DNA of 64,000 nt from Flaccisagitta enflata (GCA_965153355.1 OZ231127.1:88846001-88910000); one strand, 5' to 3'; numbered from the stretch's first letter, positions 15,531-24,733 are shown. Notes: generated by a model not told the origin, from the sequence alone. Made by a program: numbers and translations.

Positions 15531-15974
15531 ACACACACACACAAATAGACACTGAATGGCAGATTGGCAAGTGGGTTGTTAAAGGCAAGCAGATAACCGA
15601 TTGATGGTTTCTAAGATGCAAAATCGTCCATCGATTAGTAAGACAAAATTGGCATCCGATTGTATTTTTCGATTAGCTTGCGAGGGTCTAGTTCTAGCTC
15701 AAAGCGTTAAGAAGTTATAGAGGTTTAAAATGACAGACCTCCATCAATGTCTGAAATAAAAAACTATTAACCAAAAAATAGTTCTTTACTTCCAAGTAAT
15801 GTAGAAGCTAAACTACTTGACCTAGAGTGCTGAAATTTTGCATGAAAAAACCGTCAGTAATATGCTATCAGACAGAGCAAATCCGAAACTTGTGGTGTGT
15901 ATAGTTTTCATACAATACATCTTCTGCTGGTTGCAGTTGCTTCTGAAGACAGGGTATATACATCATTTACATAC

Positions 15975-16053
15975 CTTGAAATTGAGAAACGTGGCGGTGC
16001 GCATGGGGCAAGAACAATTCGAATACATAACGTTTCGGATTTGACCTTTGAAT
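15975..16053 (-). CDS. Nrx-1: Neurexin exon 5: end of LNS1
   Basis: The exon is 79 nt. Its first base completes the Arg codon split with exon 4 (CG+A). It then reads FKGQIRNVMYSNCSCPMRTA, TFLNFK and ends phase 0 at AAG/GTATGT. RF+G.IRN..Y..C.C is the conserved end of neurexin LNS1. A 2-kb foldback transposon (13935-15956) ends 17 nt into the following intron. Confidence 0.88.
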
Positions 16054-16149
16054 CTGAAAATCGGAGACAAATTCGGGTTCAGGTTTTCAAAACATGAAGT
16101 GTATTCAAGATGGCCACTTCTTATAAACTGTCATATATGCCCATGATTG

Positions 16150-16179
16150 GCGTTTTTGGTCGTCACTAGAAACACGCCC
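16150..16179 (+). mobile_element. PIF/Harbinger-like MITE end fragment (C3)
   Basis: Only the terminal GGTCGTCACTAGAAACACGC remains (with a few flanking bases), followed by TTA. It sits in the intron between neurexin exons 4 and 5. Confidence 0.6.
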
Positions 16180-16290
16180 TTACTATTGATCAATGATTAT
16201 GAAAGTTGGACAACATTACTACTTAACCCTACTTTACTTAAGGATGAGAGCCTTTGGAGCTTGTGACACTTGATATTGGTGGTTCGATAT

Positions 16291-16506
16291 TTAGTCGCGT
16301 GCTACGCGACTCTACACCCCGCTTTGTCTGTCCGTCCATCCATCCGTCGGTCTGTCTGACAGTCCGTCCCCCTTTTACTTTTTTTGTTTTGTTTTTTTTT
16401 TTTATTCAGTGACCTCACTGTTCCTGCCCAAACAGTCTAGTAACCTAAAATATGGCCCTTGCCCTTCCGCGCGCGACTGGTGTAGCCGTGTATATAACCT
16501 TGTTTT
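16291..16506 (+). mobile_element. Family A hairpin element
   Basis: Hairpin TTAGTCGCGTGCTACGCGAC, body with gtccgtccatccatccgtcg, CTGCCCAAACAGTCTAGTAA, far-end motif GCGCGCGACT and terminus AACCTTGTTTT. A second degraded hairpin (tcgtgaatacgcga) follows at 16519. Confidence 0.75.
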
Positions 16507-16693
16507 GTTTTTTTTTTAATCGTGAATACGCGATCCTATAATCAGCGATGTCGGTTGGTCCGTCATTTGTCATTATCAATGACTCGTTGATTTGTAATTT
16601 GTCATTGCTCTTTTTTGGCCAAACACTGTAAACTCACCGGTGTTCAAATATAACCTACGGTATGCCAAATACTGTAAAGTAGTCAGTCAATTC

Positions 16694-16738
16694 ATTCATT
16701 CATTCATTCATTCATTCATTCATTCATTCATTCATTCA
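16694..16738. repeat. (ATTC)n microsatellite
   Basis: Short tetranucleotide array 15 nt past the neurexin exon 4 donor. Confidence 0.95.
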
Positions 16739-16752
16739 TACATTCAACTAAC

Positions 16753-16874
16753 CGGTGTTCGAACATGACCGATGGCAAGGCCAAAGAGGCGAGATTTCTC
16801 ATATATTCCGAAGGCAAACCGCCAAAGAAAACGTAATTATTCGAATCGATGTCCCCGAAATTGAAATCAATTCC
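16753..16874 (-). CDS. Nrx-1: Neurexin exon 4: LNS1 C-terminal part
   Basis: The acceptor tttgttttAG starts a phase-0 exon of 122 nt. It encodes GIDFNFGDIDSNNYVFFGGL then PSEYMRNLASLALPSVMFEH, ending at CG/GTTAGT (phase 2). The pattern YVFFGGLP, then LALPSV.FE.R is characteristic of neurexin LNS1. The first ~50 nt and the acceptor have a tandem copy just upstream in the transcript (16920-16970). Confidence 0.88.
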
Positions 16875-16919
16875 CTAAAACAAATGACGGGAAAAATACA
16901 ACAGGCTGACACGACCTTA

Positions 16920-16970
16920 TTCAAAAATGTTATTATTTGAATCATTGTCCCCGAAATTGAAATCAATTCC
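16920..16970 (-). pseudogene. Partial tandem copy of neurexin exon 4 (possible poison exon)
   Basis: About 100 bp (16836-16919) is tandemly repeated at 16932-17024. The copy carries its own acceptor (tttgtttCAG, arguably better than the authentic one) and the same GIDFNFGD start phase. It diverges and meets an in-frame TAA after about 17 codons. Because the transcript reaches this copy first, its use would truncate neurexin within LNS1. Confidence 0.55.
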
Positions 16971-17223
16971 CTGAAACAAATCAATGCAATAAGGAGAAAA
17001 TCACAAAAGGCTAACACGACCTTTATTGCCGCATTTTTTTACTAAGTATTCAAAATCTATTTTCAATTGGAATGGTTTTTCGCAATGTTTTTTAAAGACG
17101 AGACGATGAGACAGGAAAGGAAACACATTTGTCGAGTCTCAAGCTTCATCAATGCGACTCACGCGATGCAGTTCACAAGGGCCTGGGCTGATCACAGATT
17201 ATGTCATGTAGGAAGAAACTGTA

Positions 17224-17297
17224 CCCTAATGACACGCTTTTGATATCGTCGTCTGCCTGTAGGACAGTTTCTTGTTCGTTTCTTCTGATCATGACAT
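17224..17297 (-). pseudogene. Partial tandem copy of neurexin exon 3
   Basis: On the minus strand this repeats the last ~75 nt of exon 3 (MIRRNEQETVLQADDDIKSV) at high identity. It lacks the GLND..WH half. Its donor has decayed to a TTAG/GGTACAG context, against CAAAG/GTAAGT in exon 3. The sequence before it (TATAG/TGATGTC) gives no compatible phase with exon 2 or 3. I read it as a non-functional duplicate inside the 436-nt intron 3. Confidence 0.6.
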
Positions 17298-17310
17298 CAC
17301 TATAACTTAC

Positions 17311-17441
17311 CTTTGAGGGCACACTCTTGATATCATCATCCACTTGTAGGACAGTTTCTTGTTCGTTTCTTCTGATCATGACTTGATGCCATCGCCGGTC
17401 GTTGAGACCTCGACCAGCGAATAACTTCTCAACACCTTCAC
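17311..17441 (-). CDS. Nrx-1: Neurexin exon 3: LNS1, GLND..WH motif
   Basis: This 131-nt exon lies 14.9 kb downstream of exon 2. Its first two bases complete the phase-1 codon left by exon 2 (Gly). It then reads EGVEKLFAGRGLNDRRWHQV and MIRRNEQETVLQVDDDIKS, the LND..WH.V and L.VD signatures of laminin-G domains. It ends phase 0 at AAG/GTAAGT, a near-perfect donor. The 3' half is duplicated just downstream (17224-17297). Exact phase agreement on both sides supports membership of the same gene. Confidence 0.85.
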
Positions 17442-17489
17442 CTGGTGTTTGTGAGCCAAACGTCGTTTGGGGAAAGATTGGATGTTGTG

Positions 17490-17900
17490 TTTTGAAGAAG
17501 AGAGTGGGGGTGGGGGTGAGGGAAAGGAAAGAATGTGCGTTGGAGGGGGTGAAGGAGGAAAAAGTGTATTTTGAAAAGGGGGAGAGGAAGATGAAATGGG
17601 GAAGGGGTGTGCGTAGACGAGGTGAAGAGGAGGAGAAGGAAGATGGAAAGTGTTTCGGGGTGTTTGTTGGAGGGGTAAAAGGAAGTGGAGATGGGGGTGA
17701 GGAAAAGGAAAGAATGTGCGTTTAAAGTGGTTTTTTTTTTTTTTTTTTGGAAAGGGAGGGAGGAAGGTGAAAAGAGGGAACAGGTGTGTGTAGATGAGGT
17801 AAGGAGGAAGTGAAGAAGGAGGTTGTGTCGGGGTTGAGGGAAATGAAGAAGGACAGGATTAGAGAAAGGTTTGTCGGCGAGAAAAAAAGAAAGATGAAAT
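17490..17900. repeat. G/A-rich tandem duplication (~190 bp)
   Basis: Both halves contain ggggtgagg.aaaggaaagaatg, tgcgtt and gtgtgtgtagacgagg-like blocks. It lies upstream of neurexin exon 3 on the minus strand and may act as its polypyrimidine-rich intron end. Confidence 0.65.
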
Positions 17901-18322
17901 AAGAGGGTGCAGTTCAAACGATCGATTTAAAGTACATGAACCGATGATTCAAATCCATGGATCATAGCTGCTAAATAAATGACTTGCGAAGAACTACAGT
18001 ACGATTTTATTCTGATTCAGCAGTGTTAATTTCGGAGGGGAGGGGGGGGAGTCAAAGGTCGTGAAAAAAAAATGGTGGTTATCGGCTACCTCCAAAATCT
18101 ACCAAACAATTCTAAAAAAGGACACCGCAAATGAGGTACATCAACTGTTTATAGCTGTGAGATGAAGACACACGAGAAGGATGAATACAGATAAAAGGAC
18201 AATTTGACGATTTAGACCATGACACAAAGTTCTGTACGCGGGTCACCTTAGGACAAAAAAAATGTATGCCAGTACTTTTGACCCTTATCCAAGGCAGAAA
18301 CTGGTACAGTTGATTATACATC

Positions 18323-18688
18323 GTTTTACCTGCGTCATAGCTAATCCAAAGCCTCTTTTCTTCCCTTGAAGCTAACTACTTCGCCCAATTTCAAATGTGG
18401 TAAAAAAGGATTATGTCATTCCATTTGATACTGTCCTAGACATGAAAAATGATACCTAGAATAGGAGGGAGGACGCCAAATCTTCAGGAAAGCTTTAGGG
18501 TGGATTGAACATGACGTTTGAAAAATTTGGTAACCCTGCTCCCAGATTTGAAGGACTTATTATAATAAACCAATAAATTTCTAATCAAAGATGAAAAAAA
18601 TCTCATCAATTTGGTGCCTCCAAAATGTTGAACCTACTGACTTCATGAGCAAAAAAATGTCCTTAGATTCGTCATGACGCAGGCAAAA
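18323..18688. mobile_element. Foldback MITE, GTTTTACCTGCGTCAT termini
   Basis: Left GTTTTACCTGCGTCATAGC and right GTCATGACGCAGGCAAAAC are inverted. Similarity continues inward (gaagctaactacttcgcc with the complement near 18630). No frame. Flanking duplication not resolved. Confidence 0.6.
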
Positions 18689-18876
18689 CCATATATAGAT
18701 GTGATCTACACATACTAAGGGACTTATTTATACAATAGCTGTCATCCCCAGGTAAAGGCTTATATTTTTGTCCAGATATGGTACGCTCTCGGAACTCAGT
18801 GCATGATCTAGACGATGAAAAACTTGACTACAACAACCCTAATTATTCCATACACTTTTCCATTACCATTGGCGTG

Positions 18877-19016
18877 GTTTTTAGTCGCGCTTTATATCCG
18901 TCTGTCTATAGTTCCGTCACTTTTTTCGTGTTGATGCGGTCATTGGCCTCACTGCTCCTGACAAAATGCTTTAGTGACCTCAAATACAGCCCCTGCCCAT
19001 CCGCACGCGATGGCGA
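18877..19016 (+). mobile_element. Family A hairpin element, damaged
   Basis: TTTTTAGTCGCGC start, CCGTCTGTCTATAG body, TTTAGTGACCTCAAATACAG, far end CCGCACGCGAT. Lies 0.4 kb upstream of the nested gene. Confidence 0.6.
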
Positions 19017-19124
19017 CAGGGTTAGCCGAAGGTACATCTTGACGTCTCAAACAGAGCAATGGGATGGCGACAGGGTTAGCCGAAGGTACATCTTGACGTC
19101 TCAAACAGACCAATGGGCGTACAT

Positions 19125-19255
19125 TACGTCTATTGAAGCGCCCCCAAATTCAACCCACGATTTCACCAATCGAGTTGACGCCGAGGCTTCACAAAAAAAC
19201 ATCTCACGCAAAATTTCAGATCCCTGCTGCAATGGGAACCTTCGTCAGGACGAGC
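19125..19255 (+). repeat. Left copy of inverted ~130-bp pair bracketing the nested gene
   Basis: This segment matches the reverse complement of 25434-25562 at roughly 70-75% without net indels over ~42 codons. Identical blocks include CGCCCCCAAAT, TCACCAAT and GGGAACCTTCGTCAGGA. It lies ~150 bp before the nested gene's ATG. It is preceded by a 54-bp tandem duplication (19009-19062, 19063-19116). It can be read as coding (PPNSTHDFTN..GNLRQ) or as a transposon terminal repeat. Confidence 0.7.
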
Positions 19256-19408
19256 TTGAAGCATTTTCATACCACATCAATAAGCTTTAACTCATGTACG
19301 CGTAGAATTTCCGGTTAATGATCCATTATAGCGCAACCCACGTTCGTCCACATCCACCATTTACTATTTTACGTAAGATTTTTTTTTGTTTTTTCCTTTA
19401 TTCCTCTC

Positions 19409-19483
19409 ATGGAATCTAGTCGTGTGTTGCGAAACAACAAAGTTGTTCAGCATCATGAAGCGAAATCTCGAATTCGCAAAGCT
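19409..19483 (+). CDS. Nested gene exon 1 (start codon)
   Basis: ATG at 19409 opens 25 codons (MESSRVLRNNKVVQHHEAKS then RIRKA), ending at GCT/GTAAGA in phase 0. The peptide is basic, with no signal sequence. The six exons of this gene (19409-24733) join without frame conflict into 777 codons. The gene lies inside neurexin intron 2 on the opposite strand. The short size and lack of homology evidence make this the least certain exon, but phase and donor are good. Confidence 0.6.
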
Positions 19484-19822
19484 GTAAGATATGCTTCATG
19501 TTTATTTTTTTTTTAATTCTTGTTTTTATCAAAACTCGATGTAATGATTATTTCTAATTTTTTTCCATCGTATCAAAATTAACTATTTCGTATAGATTTA
19601 TTACAAAATTATACAAATTCTTTGTTTGCTGAATTTGTCAGTTTTCATATAAAAAAAGTGTGCGTGATGTATCTGCTATCAGTCCATATCAGCTTTTTAT
19701 TTACTCACATCGCTCTCAATACTTACTTAGCTCTTAATGCCTAAGCCGCTCTCTACAATTGATCTTTGTATGAATTTGTTATTACCTGATGTCTCATGAA
19801 AAAAAATATTCTTTCAATACAG

Positions 19823-19945
19823 CCAAAAGCGGCGCCCCGAGCGTTTTGGCTCATTAAACCTCCGCGCATTTCAACACCAAATCGAGTGCCTACAAAGCGG
19901 GTGGTGTTGTATGAAACACTCCAACGGACGCATACAAGAATGAAG
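19823..19945 (+). CDS. Nested gene exon 2
   Basis: The acceptor ttctttcaatacAG is followed by 41 codons, starting PKAAPRAFWLIKPPRISTPN and ending TLQRTHTRMK before AAG/GTTGTT. It is phase 0 on both sides and matches exons 1 and 3. The peptide is basic and Pro-rich, with no domain recognised. CpG content and codon usage differ clearly from the AT-rich flanks. Confidence 0.65.
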
Positions 19946-20035
19946 GTTGTTTGTTAGTGCACAATAGAATAATCACATTACAGATTGGGCTTAATTTTTT
20001 TTCTCAATATGTGAATGTGAGAGTTGTGTGCATTT

Positions 20036-20036
<1 letters not shown>

Positions 20037-20095
<59 letters not shown>
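20037..20095. repeat. (TG)n microsatellite
   Basis: In intron 2 of the nested gene, upstream of exon 3. Confidence 0.95.
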
Positions 20096-20099
<4 letters not shown>

Positions 20100-20191
20100 G
20101 TGTTTGCGTGTTAGCGTGTGGGTTTGTGTGTTTCTGTGTGTTAGTGTGTGTGTGAAAGCCACATTCTTAACCCATCCTATCATTTTCCTAG

Positions 20192-20476
20192 TCTACCAAG
20201 GCAGCCTTGGCGGTGGCCGATTTGGCTGTGCTTCCATTTTACGATTCAGCAAAAATCCCGCTCCTTTCCAAGTCCTCGGTGGTCAACGAAGTATTCAAAC
20301 TCTACAATGACTACCGCACGCTACACAAGTCCTCATTATCGTCGCCCAAGAAACGACCAAAAGATTTTAATGAGCGTTGCAATGCGTTCGTGTCAACACT
20401 CGACGAGGCATTCCTGGATGTGGTCAACAAGGCTGCGCTTGGCGGTGAAACCCTTGAACTTTTCGAGTCATTAAAA
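20192..20476 (+). CDS. Nested gene exon 3 (N-terminal helical domain)
   Basis: 95 codons, phase 0-0: acceptor cattttcctAG, donor AAA/GTAAGA. It reads STKAALAVADLAVLPFYDSA, continues with a helix containing VVNEVFKLYNDYRTLHKS, and ends LGGETLELFESLK. The layout (a KL..L...W/Y..L.K segment, then a small acidic helix with FV..LD..F) resembles the N-terminus of an uncharacterised invertebrate protein family I recall from arthropod genomes. That is memory, not a search. The exon is flanked by (TG)n at 20037-20095 and (CA)n at 20589-20710, which would be complementary in the pre-mRNA. Confidence 0.8.
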
Positions 20477-20561
20477 GTAAGAGTTACTCGCATATACCTT
20501 CTTAGAAAATCACGACTCCTCTCACGTAGGGCATACACTTACGTACATACACGCATGAACA

Positions 20562-20622
20562 CACGGACACACACACGCGCGCGCACACGCACACACGCAC
20601 ACACACACACACGCACACACGC

Positions 20623-20712
<90 letters not shown>
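20562..20712. repeat. (CA)n microsatellite
   Basis: In intron 3 of the nested gene, downstream of exon 3; the first part has CG interruptions. Confidence 0.95.
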
Positions 20713-20713
<1 letters not shown>

Positions 20714-20766
20714 AGTGCAGCTCAACATGTTTTTAAAAATTTCCCCTCTTTCTCAATTCAACTCAG

Positions 20767-21161
20767 CTTGACGCTCGCTCACTTCGTCTTGGAGCCGTTG
20801 ACAAAGAGGAGGAGGCTCGGCAGGAGAGGAGGAGGAAGAGGAGTGAGGAAGAAGAGAAGAGGAAACGGGAAGAGGAGGGAAGAACAAAAGTCACCGAAGT
20901 CGTCGAGTGGGAATCCAGTGAGGAGGAGACGGAGGTGGTTGATGAGAATGACAAAGATTTCCAACAGGGCAAGCATTTACGTAAAAGGCCAAAAAGGATC
21001 AAGCTGGAATTCGACGTTGACGAGCTTCGATCGTCGCACTCAACACTAGCAGATCGTCATCTTCAGTCGTCAAATGCAAGATCAGCGACGTTGACAAATT
21101 TAGTTCAAAAAGGAGGGGGAAACCTTTACGACTTGCCCTGCTCTCCGAGTACCATGATTAG
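20767..21161 (+). CDS. Nested gene exon 4 (charged linker)
   Basis: 395 nt: acceptor ttcaactCAG, phase 0 in, two extra bases out (ATTAG/GTAAGC). It begins LDARSLRLGAVDKEEEARQE and passes into an Arg/Glu-rich predicted coiled coil. Then come an acidic patch (WESSEEETEVVDENDKD) and a basic cluster (HLRKRPKRIK) that could be a nuclear localisation signal. The basic cluster and lack of membrane segments suggest an intracellular, perhaps nuclear, protein (inference). The donor is followed by an array of donor-like GGTAAG repeats to about 21212. Confidence 0.8.
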
Positions 21162-21212
21162 GTAAGCAGATGTAGGTAAGGTAAGGTGAGGTAAGGTAAG
21201 GTAGGTAAGCAG
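21162..21212 (+). repeat. Array of donor-like GGTAAG repeats
   Basis: The exon 4 donor (GTAAGC) is followed by repeated GGTAAG, GGTGAG and GGTAGG pentamer-type units. It amounts to a run of potential 5' splice sites within 50 nt. Confidence 0.85.
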
Positions 21213-21621
21213 ATTAAGTCATTGAAGATTTTTGCATGAATCAGTGAGCTTGCGACATCAATTTGCTTTTAGATTATCATGCGCAACCGATCAAAACCTG
21301 ACTGAATTAGTCTGTCTGGCCATCAATTGATCCTTCAGTCAGCCGTTACAAGTAATTTCAAGTGCACTTATTTGTAATAGGCTGATTTTAGGAACCGGCG
21401 TGCAAATTATATAATTTTTTGGCCATATCAAGTGGTAATATTTTTTTTATCATTTTATAGATTCTATCAAGCTAGAATAATTTTTTTTTTTTGCGTAATC
21501 AACAAAATGATATTATATATTTAAAAATACAAATAAACATTAGCAAGCTATGAATTTATTTAAATTGCCCGCCGGTTACTAAAATCAGCCAAAAATTTTT
21601 ATTTCTATCTGACTTTTACAG

Positions 21622-22286
21622 CGTCGGCAAGAAAGCACGGAAAGCGACGTACGAGAAAGAGAAGACAAAGCTCGAACATGACATCGAAGAGAGCATTGCA
21701 CTCTCTCTACATTACGACGGCAAGAAGATGTCGGAAAACGGGGAGGTGGTGGAGAAGCTCCCGGTACTTTTGTCTGGATTTCCAGATCGGAAGGCGCGTT
21801 TAGTTGACATACCGAACGTTGAGAATGGGTGTGGATCAACCGTCTGTGACAAATCCTTGGACACAGTTGGGCAGATCAATGGCGCCATCCCAAAGATCAA
21901 AAGCGTGACCAGCGATACCCCCAGCCCCAACACCGGTCGAAAGACAGGCTCTTTTGTCGAAGTTCAAAGGCGTCTCGAGAAAGAAATTCTAGTCATCGAA
22001 TGTCGTCACCACGTCGCTGATTTGTATCAGAAAGCCGCCTACCAATCCGCTTTTGGCAACACAACTGCCCCGGCAAATGGCGATTTCAAAGACTTCAGAA
22101 AGAAGTACAGAAAGCTCAATCGCAACACCAGTCGGCTGAACCCAACAGAGAATGATCCACGAATGATTGAGGCGTTGCAGAGGATGAAGGAAGCCTGTGA
22201 AGAGGCGTTGCGCGATCCCAATGTGCGCTCAGATCGAAAAGAATACGCACTTCTTTGCTTGCAGATGAATGGTTTTCCTCACCCAG
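21622..22286 (+). CDS. Nested gene exon 5 (conserved ECRHH region)
   Basis: 665 nt from acceptor cttttaCAG to CCAG/GTTTGA. Its first base completes Ser with exon 4, and one base is left over. It encodes a segment starting VGKKARKATYEKEKTKLEHD, a low-complexity middle, then ILVIECRHHVADLYQKAAYQ and an FKDFRKKYRKLN block, ending GFPHP. The ECRHHV.(E/D)L block and the F..FR..W/Y spacing are what I remember as the core of a multi-copy invertebrate family of unknown function. No catalytic motif is evident. Confidence 0.8.
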
Positions 22287-22361
22287 GTTTGATAAACAGT
22301 CGACTTAATTTAAGGACATATATCTGCTGAAAGAACGATGACCACACTCGCTGAAAGCCTA

Positions 22362-22564
22362 AACAGTGTGAACACATACAAATTTCAACTGTCCCACAAG
22401 GGAGTGAGCGAAGTGAGTGAGTGAGCCCACAAACGTAGCTCGCGAGCGAAGCAAGCGGCGCGCTGCGCAGTGAATGAGCGGAGTGAGCGGTACGAGCAAA
22501 TGAATGTAGCACGCGACCGAATGGTCAGTTTAAAACGCGATTGTCTTTGACTTGAAACAGGCCC
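22362..22564 (+). mobile_element. PIF/Harbinger-like MITE, copy C4 (left-truncated)
   Basis: Has gtgtgaacacata, tttcaactgtcccacaaggg, the gagtgagcgaagtgag core and end AAAACGCGATTGTCTTTGAC then GAAACAGGCCC/TAA. In intron 5 of the nested gene. Confidence 0.7.
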
Positions 22565-22670
22565 TAAGAGAGGCAGAGTGAGACAGACAGAGTAAATGAA
22601 GAATTAGGCGTGCAGATTGAAACAGACTGAAATACAAACATAGTACAGAGAAAAGCTGAATGCAAGGTGT

Positions 22671-23643
22671 GAACCCCCTAAGAACTGTAGTACCCCCACC
22701 TACATCCATGATTTATTTCACTGTGATGACTGAAAGACTAAAAAAATATTTATATCAGTATAAGTGGTGCAACCAGAGCGATTTTTCGATTTTGTCTTCC
22801 AACCCAGATGTATCTTAGAAAAGAATCAAGATTAACTATTTTTAAAATTCAATCAAATCGAGGAGTTTGTACTTCAACTTCCATCTGCAGAAGAAATTGC
22901 AAAATCATTTTGGTGGCGCCACTTATATAGCTTTACGCATTGATTTGCAACTCAATCACCATCCATTTAAACTACCGCCAGGTGGTTTTGAGTAGTACTC
23001 TGGATTTTTTGCTTGTTTTCACTCTGGATGGACTTCCTGAACTAGGATCCAGCTTTAAAGAAATCTCTCTTGTGGCGCTTTTTGAAAAAAGTTCAAAGTT
23101 GATGATATTTTATCAAATTCTGGTCAAGAATCTACAGAGCTAATAAGAAATATTTTAAGATAACAGATTTGAATTCCAGATGAAATTTCCTTTCATTTGA
23201 TAGGTCGCACTATATATTTTTGAAATGGAAAAAAATTGCAATTTTTTCAGCTACCATTGCAAAATGTAACAGTGGCTAAAAAAATAAAAATTTTATTTCT
23301 TTATGAAAATATACTGTGTGAGATATAAAATGAAAGGGAATTTTATCAGGAATTAAAATATGCTATCTAAAAAGACTTTTTAATAACTAAATAAATTCTA
23401 AGTGCAGAGTAAGATGAAAAATTATCAATTTTGGATTTTTCTCAAAAAGCGCCACAAGAAAGATTTCTTTGAAGCTGGATCCTGGTTCAGGAAGTCCATC
23501 CTGAGTGTAAACAAGCAGAAAATCAAGGGTACTCCGCAATACCACCTGGTGGTAGTTTGAACGGATGGTGCAATACAAACTACTTATTACTATCGTTTGA
23601 TCTGTAGGGTGGTGATACAGTTCTAGGCGTAAGGGGATTCTCA
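22671..23643. mobile_element. Long foldback element in nested-gene intron 5
   Basis: Ends GAACCCCCTAAGAACTGTAG and (inverse) CTAGGCGTAAGGGGATTC. Long inverted arms 22940-23110 and 23415-23600 share TGGACTTCCTGAAC.AGGATC and the complement of AAAAAGCGCCACAAGA. No transposase frame. Confidence 0.7.
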
Positions 23644-23674
23644 TTTGGCATTGACCCTTCCTTTGTAAAAGGTA

Positions 23675-23825
23675 TTTTTAGTCGCGTGCTACTCGACTCT
23701 ACACCCGCTTGGTCCGTCCGTCAGTTGGTTGGTTGGTCCATCACACTTTGCTTTTTTATTCATTTATTTATTCATTTATTTTTTGCGGAGTGCTCACTGC
23801 TTCACTGCTCCTGCCCTTTGAGCTG
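23675..23825 (+). mobile_element. Family A hairpin element, 3'-truncated
   Basis: TTTTAGTCGCGTGCTACTCGACTC (hairpin within), CCGTCCGTCAGTTGGTTGG body and CACTGCTCCTGCCC, then truncated near the (CT)n tract before exon 6. Confidence 0.7.
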
Positions 23826-23853
23826 CTTCCATTGCATCATATCGTTGCTACAG

Positions 23854-23856
<3 letters not shown>

Positions 23857-23940
<84 letters not shown>
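23857..23940. repeat. (CT)n microsatellite forming the exon 6 splice tract
   Basis: Runs directly into CTCAAG/CC, the acceptor of nested-gene exon 6. Confidence 0.95.
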
Positions 23941-23942
<2 letters not shown>

Positions 23943-24733
23943 CCGGTAAGCCGTTTCCCGAGTACGTCACTGCCGCTGTGAGTGAGGCACGCTGGACGCA
24001 ACCCCCAATCTACTGCGCAAAAATGCTGAAGTGGTCATCACAAATGGGTTACGACTGCGACTACATCCGCAACCTTGAACGCGTCAACCGGTTCCAGATT
24101 GTTTTTGCGCCATTTTGGCTGCGAGCCTCTCAGTCGGAAGCGGCGCAGCTGAATGATCTGCAATTTCGACAAGACCTAGAAATGTTCAAATCGTTCGAAC
24201 CGGAAATCGCCGACGCCGTTTTGAAGAAGTGGAAGCTTCATCAGAGTTTCCTCCGTCCCGAATTTTGTTTCCTCAGCCTCACGTCCGATCAAGTTTCTGA
24301 CGACGAGAAAATGAAGATCGCGGAACAGATGCTGCGTCAAGAGGCTCCAAATCAATTTCCGCCTCCTGGACCCAATCAGCCAGCAAGGAAGCCGGCCGTC
24401 ACCGTAGATCACGAGACTCAGCTTCATCAACTGGCACGGGGGAAACACGTCCACTTGCCGTTCGTCCTCCTTGACATCGATCCAAAGGAGTTTTTGATCA
24501 AAACGCCGAACGAATGGTCATCTGTTGCGTCATTTAGGAAGTTAGCCTCATACGTAGACTCTTTAAAGGTGACCAATGACTGCGCCGAGAACGCCGTGCA
24601 GCTGGCAACCACGTTCAACAACAAAATCGTCAGGGACGCTACTGGGAAAAAGCACCTGTACGCCACAGTCATGAAGGAGCGACGCGACGGGAGCGAGCTT
24701 CGTAGAAAAGTCTTGCAGCCAAAAAATGAATAA
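23943..24733 (+). CDS. Nested gene exon 6 (C-terminal domain and stop)
   Basis: 791 nt ending in TAA. Exon 5's last G plus CC gives Ala (PHP-AGKPFPEYV), confirming phase. It encodes PPIYCAKMLKWSSQMGYDC, RNLERVNRFQIVFAPFWLR, SLTSDQVSDDEKMKIAEQML and a tail with SLKVTNDCAENAVQLATTFN. The final pattern (VTND.AE..V.L...FN..I..D) matches the C-terminal signature I recall from the same invertebrate family. AATAAA overlaps the stop (24729-24734) and another AATAAA lies at 24842. The 3' splice site tract is a (CT)n microsatellite. Intron 5 (22287-23942) carries a Harbinger MITE, a long foldback element and a family-A element. Confidence 0.85.
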
